A DNA stretch of 64,000 bases from Dallia pectoralis (Eukaryota; Chordata; Actinopteri; Esociformes; Umbridae): the NCBI GenBank assembly GCA_029465975.1, contig CM055758.1:12712869-12776868 (forward strand). Direction: 5' to 3'. The position numbers were made by a program, and so were the translations under genes. This document shows, piece by piece, positions 60,916-64,000 of the stretch; within the stretch, counting starts at the first letter, position 1; each line of letters starts with the position of its first letter. The notes under the pieces were generated by a model that was not told the DNA's origin, did no database searches, and worked only from the letters and a program-made list of their open reading frames with translations.

Positions 60916-61044
60916 TGTTGGGGGAGGGTTAAGTAACTCTGTTCCCGAGAAAGTTTTATGTTCAGCAGAAAAAGGGCTGAGAGGGGAATGTTCACACTGA
61001 CCTGTATTCTCTACGGGCTACTAGCTTAACCACACACAGCCACA

Positions 61045-61062
61045 CACACACACATGTGCATG

Positions 61063-61103
<41 letters not shown>

Positions 61104-61105
61104 AT
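61045..61105. repeat. (CA)n microsatellite
   Basis: CA runs with tgtgcatgcat interruption. Confidence 0.9.
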
Positions 61106-61340
61106 ATATACCTGCAAACATTGTCATCTCACTTGCAGTAGAATAGCCTTTTGTTTTAATTGTAAATCTTACATGTTGTATTTACTATATAGAAGGTTCT
61201 GATCAGAGAATCTAGCAGAGGAACTGTAACAGCGTGCCTGAAAATGTACCCTTGTATTGGAACAAATTTTCTGGGGTATGTGTCTGATCAAACAGTGTTG
61301 TGGTAACTGACATAGAACGTCTCTGGTTACGTATGTAACC

Positions 61341-61800
61341 TTAGTTCCCTGATGGGAACGAGACGCTGCGTGAAAACGCTGTGGGAACGCTCTGCGTGAT
61401 TGCGTCATGAAGTACGTGTGAAATCAGCCCAATGGCCAATACCCACTTTGCCATACAAGCCAGTGTCCGTCGTGTGAAGTCAAAGTGCAAATTCTGACGA
61501 AAGCACCAGTGCCCATGGCGTAGAGCTAAAGTCACAAACGTATGCGGAAAGGACCAGCCTGCCTGACAAAAGAGCTTTAGAAGCCGCCATACTCCTGGTA
61601 GAGTGAGCTCGAACGGCCAAAGGTGAAGGCTGCCCAGCCGACTCATAAGCAGCGAGATGGCCTCAACCACCCACTTGCTCATCCTCTGTTTAGACACAGG
61701 ACACCCGGTATTGGGTGGTCCGAAGCACACGAACAACTGTTCGGATCGCCTCCACAGGGCAGTTTTGTGGACGTAAACGTCTAAGGCCCTCACCGGGCAG
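61341..61800 (-). pseudogene. DIRS-like tyrosine recombinase fragment
   Basis: - strand text CPVRALDVYVHKTALWRRSE, QLFVCFG, VSKQRMSKWVVEAISL and GWSFPHTFV resembles the tyrosine recombinase of fish DIRS elements. The expected H-x-x-R box and the terminal catalytic Tyr are not visible in this frame, so it is inactive. Confidence 0.75.
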
Positions 61801-61802
61801 AG

Positions 61803-62734
61803 GCATACCTGCCAACATTTGGTTTTCAAAATCCGGGATATTTTGAGGGGGGGGGGTGGCGGCGGACTTTTTACATTGCGATATCAATTGGGAGGGGGTG
61901 TAAGTGTTATTTACGTTGCCATGTCAATGATTACACAACTTCATTTGTTAACATTGTAGCGACCCTGATCAAGCTGCTACTCGCTGTCCAAATGCATATC
62001 TCTTTATGGAGTGGTGGGTTGTGCACTCGCCTGTGGAGCCATAGGTCGCTTTTTCGAGTCCCCCGCCGGCCACAACAATATTTTTTATTTGTGTAGAGAA
62101 ACACTGCACCTGCCACTTATATTTTTACCAGCCACTTTTTCCGGAATTCATATTTTTTAAACAAAGTGCACTAGCGTATTTAATTTCTTCAAATCTGTCT
62201 GTCCTTTCATTATGACAGATGCAATTGGCTGTGTGTTGTGCCTCTTCTGCGTGAATTGGTGCCGCTGTGTTTTAATGTGCTGGGATATGTCATTTATTAA
62301 AATCAATGCGACAAACCTTACAAAAAGGGTGGAGGTTGTCGATTTGACACCGTGTATGATGCATGTAAATTGTTGCATGCAACACCGTTGAATTGTACAG
62401 CTGTACTTTAATTTATTTGCGGGAACTCCTCCCATATTAATCACTCGCATTCCAGTCTGAATGAAGCTGCGTGGAGACCAACTGCACAACTGACTTAAAG
62501 GTTGCCAGGGTGACAAACGTGCTGAACATTGTATGGTGTGGATGGTGTGGATACTTTATATACGAGATCTGGCAACTAGTCAACATTAGACAAACATATT
62601 GGTCCAAATATTTTTAAGGAGTTTTGGCCATGAAAATAACGGGAGTTTCCCGGGAGAATTAACAAACCGGGAGGGGTCCGGGAGACGGGGCTAAAAAACG
62701 GGAGAATCCCGGGAAAAACTGTGTGGGCAGGTAT
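61803..62734. mobile_element. Non-autonomous hAT-like element, 8-bp target duplication
   Basis: 932 bp flanked by GGGCAGAG (61795-61802 and 62735-62742). Terminal inverted similarity is atacctgcc at the left and ggcaggtat at the right, with ccgggatattttg and gggaaaaact subterminal GC patches. An 8-bp duplication fits the hAT superfamily. No transposase frame; it interrupts the DIRS-like element. Confidence 0.8.
62008..62080 (+). pseudogene. tRNA-like segment inside the hAT-like element
   Basis: tggtgggttgtgcactcg resembles an A-box region and ttttcgagtcccc a B-box, about 35 bases apart. Acceptor pairing is poor, so it is at best a tRNA-derived or SINE-head remnant. Confidence 0.3.
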
Positions 62735-62959
62735 GGGCAGAGTAGGTTATTTTTCTCTTGGTCCGACGTCAGAAAAGGAGGAGGACAGAAGGCTTGCAGC
62801 ACAATAGGTACTAGTTGGGACCTTAGGAACATAACCAGGACTAGACCGAAAAAACGCCTTAACCATGCCGGGTGAGAATTCCAAGCACGAGGGAAATACA
62901 GAGAGGGCTTGAATATCCCCAATCCTTTTTAAGGAAGAAATAGCAAGTAAAAAGATCGG

Positions 62960-63541
62960 TCAGCGATCGGTATGCTTTCCTTGTGGCCGGAGCTCTGGAG
63001 TGGAGGATGGTCTCAACAACCTCAGTCGAGAGACCAGGCGGGTCCCCTCAGAGGCCAAGCCCATAGTTTCTGTAGCTCTGGGCGGGGGTGAAAGATCAAC
63101 CCGCTCGCCTGAGGGAGTAAGTCCCTTCTGATTGGGATCTCCAAGGGAGAACCGGCGAGGAAAGATATCAGGTCCGCAAACCATACTCGGGCCGGCCATT
63201 ACGCGGCTACCAACAGTAGACTTACACCGTCCTGATGGACCCTCTCCAGAACTCCTGGGAGCAGAGCAACCGGGGTAAAAGCGTACAGGCGTGCCTTCGG
63301 CCAATCCTTTACCATGGCATCCACCCCTAGCGGGGCTGGATGAGTTAGCGACAACCACAGTGGACAGTGTGATGTCTCTCTGGACGCAAATAGGTCTAAC
63401 TCGGCACGACCGAAATGTCTCCAAAGGAGCTCCACCCCGCGAAGAAGACAACGATGCATCCAAGAGAAGATATTTTTCTTTCTCCCTCATATTAGAGAGA
63501 CTCAGCCACAGATGTCTCTCCGTAGCCACCAAGGCTGCCAT
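62960..63541 (-). pseudogene. DIRS-like RNase H / RT C-terminal fragment
   Basis: - strand text AELDLFASRETSHCPLWLSL, THPAPLGVDAMVKDWP and RLYAFTPVALLPGVL is the RNase H-region signature of DIRS elements (DLFAS with the catalytic-type Asp). It is spread over two frames (63459 and 63541), so shifted. Confidence 0.75.
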
Positions 63542-63654
63542 AGAACGACCTACTGATCTAGCCGTCTACTTAGTGGGACGAAGAGACAAATCCGCTCCCT
63601 GACGAAGCTCTCGAACCACATCAGGATTTATCTCTTCTCCGTCAGCCACGTCTC

Positions 63655-64000
63655 TCAGCAGGTCAGCCTGATACGCCTGCACCACCGCCATGGTATGCAG
63701 GCATGAAGTTGCCTGCCCCACCGCCGAAAAAGCTTTACCCACCAGCCCGAAGTATTTCTCAAGGGCCTGGTGGGCAATGCCGGTGTTTTAAAGGACGGTG
63801 TCGCCGGGGATAGATGGCTCGCCAGAATCTCCTCCGCTTTAGGCATCGTCCCGTAACCATACATTTTAGCATTGGAAATGTTGGAATACATAGACGTCTG
63901 TGGATTAAAAACGCGAGATGACACCGGCCTATTCCAGGACCTCGACATCTCAATGTGGAGGTCAGGGAAAAAGGCAAACACCGGCAAGGAGGCATAGCAC
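63655..64000 (-). pseudogene. DIRS-like gag-region fragment
   Basis: - strand text FAFFPDLHIEMSRSWNRPVS and HACIPWRWCRRIRLTC resembles the gag-like ORF of fish DIRS elements. The frame shifts near 63775 and continues past the window edge. Confidence 0.6.

Larger units (their letters stand above)
61320..64000 (-). mobile_element. DIRS-like retroelement, decayed, running off the right edge
   Basis: The left limit carries ggttacgtatgtaacc (61325-61340) followed by cttagttccctgatgggaac, typical of teleost DIRS termini. Read on the - strand the order is gag-like text (64000-63655), RNase H/RT C-terminal text (63541-62960) and tyrosine recombinase text (61800-61341). The main RT catalytic part is missing between gag and RNase H, and frames are broken. 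A hAT-like element splits it at 61803-62734. Confidence 0.75.

Noticed and set aside
63291..63602. + strand 103-codon ORF
   Set aside because: Antisense shadow of the DIRS-like RNase H region.

Overview
The window looks like a piece of teleost fish chromosome. It has vertebrate-type split coding exons with GT-AG introns, very dense CA/GT microsatellites and minisatellites, and Tc1-like, hAT-like, DIRS-like, L2/Rex-like and LTR elements of kinds common in fish. The mix would suit a pike/salmonid-type genome, but that is an inference and the species cannot be fixed from the sequence. There are no bacterial-style operons. Almost all long open frames are translations of tandem repeats and are not genes.

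The one clear host gene is the 3' part of a GDNF-family receptor alpha gene on the + strand, most like gfra2. Seven coding exons (2977-3170, 3290-3477, 23376-23485, 24240-24380, 24748-24932, 25718-25765, 28153-28296) join in frame to about 335 residues: domain 2, domain 3 and a hydrophobic GPI-anchor tail. The signal peptide and domain 1 must lie left of the window. A 19.9 kb intron (3478-23375) holds solo LTRs, Tc1 and LINE remains and several minisatellites. The last intron (25766-28152) is mostly a minisatellite with a 381-bp higher-order period.

From about 28.3 kb to 64 kb no host coding exon could be supported. At 28-42 kb there are simple repeats, minisatellites, a TAACCC telomere-like array and LTR remains. 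At 41.8-48 kb a pair of inverted repeat arms encloses a recent non-autonomous LTR element (42384-45623, 5-bp target duplication, LTRs differing at only two sites seen) and a strong inverted repeat (45727-46108). At 48.8-49.8 kb lies a decayed Tc1-like element. At about 53.4-58.7 kb there is a three-level nest: a small LTR element, a second LTR element inside it, and a LINE 3' end inside one LTR of the second. From 61.3 kb to the right edge a decayed DIRS-like element on the - strand is split by a 932-bp hAT-like insertion with an 8-bp target duplication.

The best candidate for something undescribed is the set of minus-strand LTR elements at 42-58.7 kb. They are short, begin TGTCACG and end TGACA, and show no reverse transcriptase or integrase. 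Elements 1 and 3 share gag-like modules. Elements 1 and 2 carry expanding in-frame repeat arrays built around a common 'cagccat' (Met-Ala-Ala) core.
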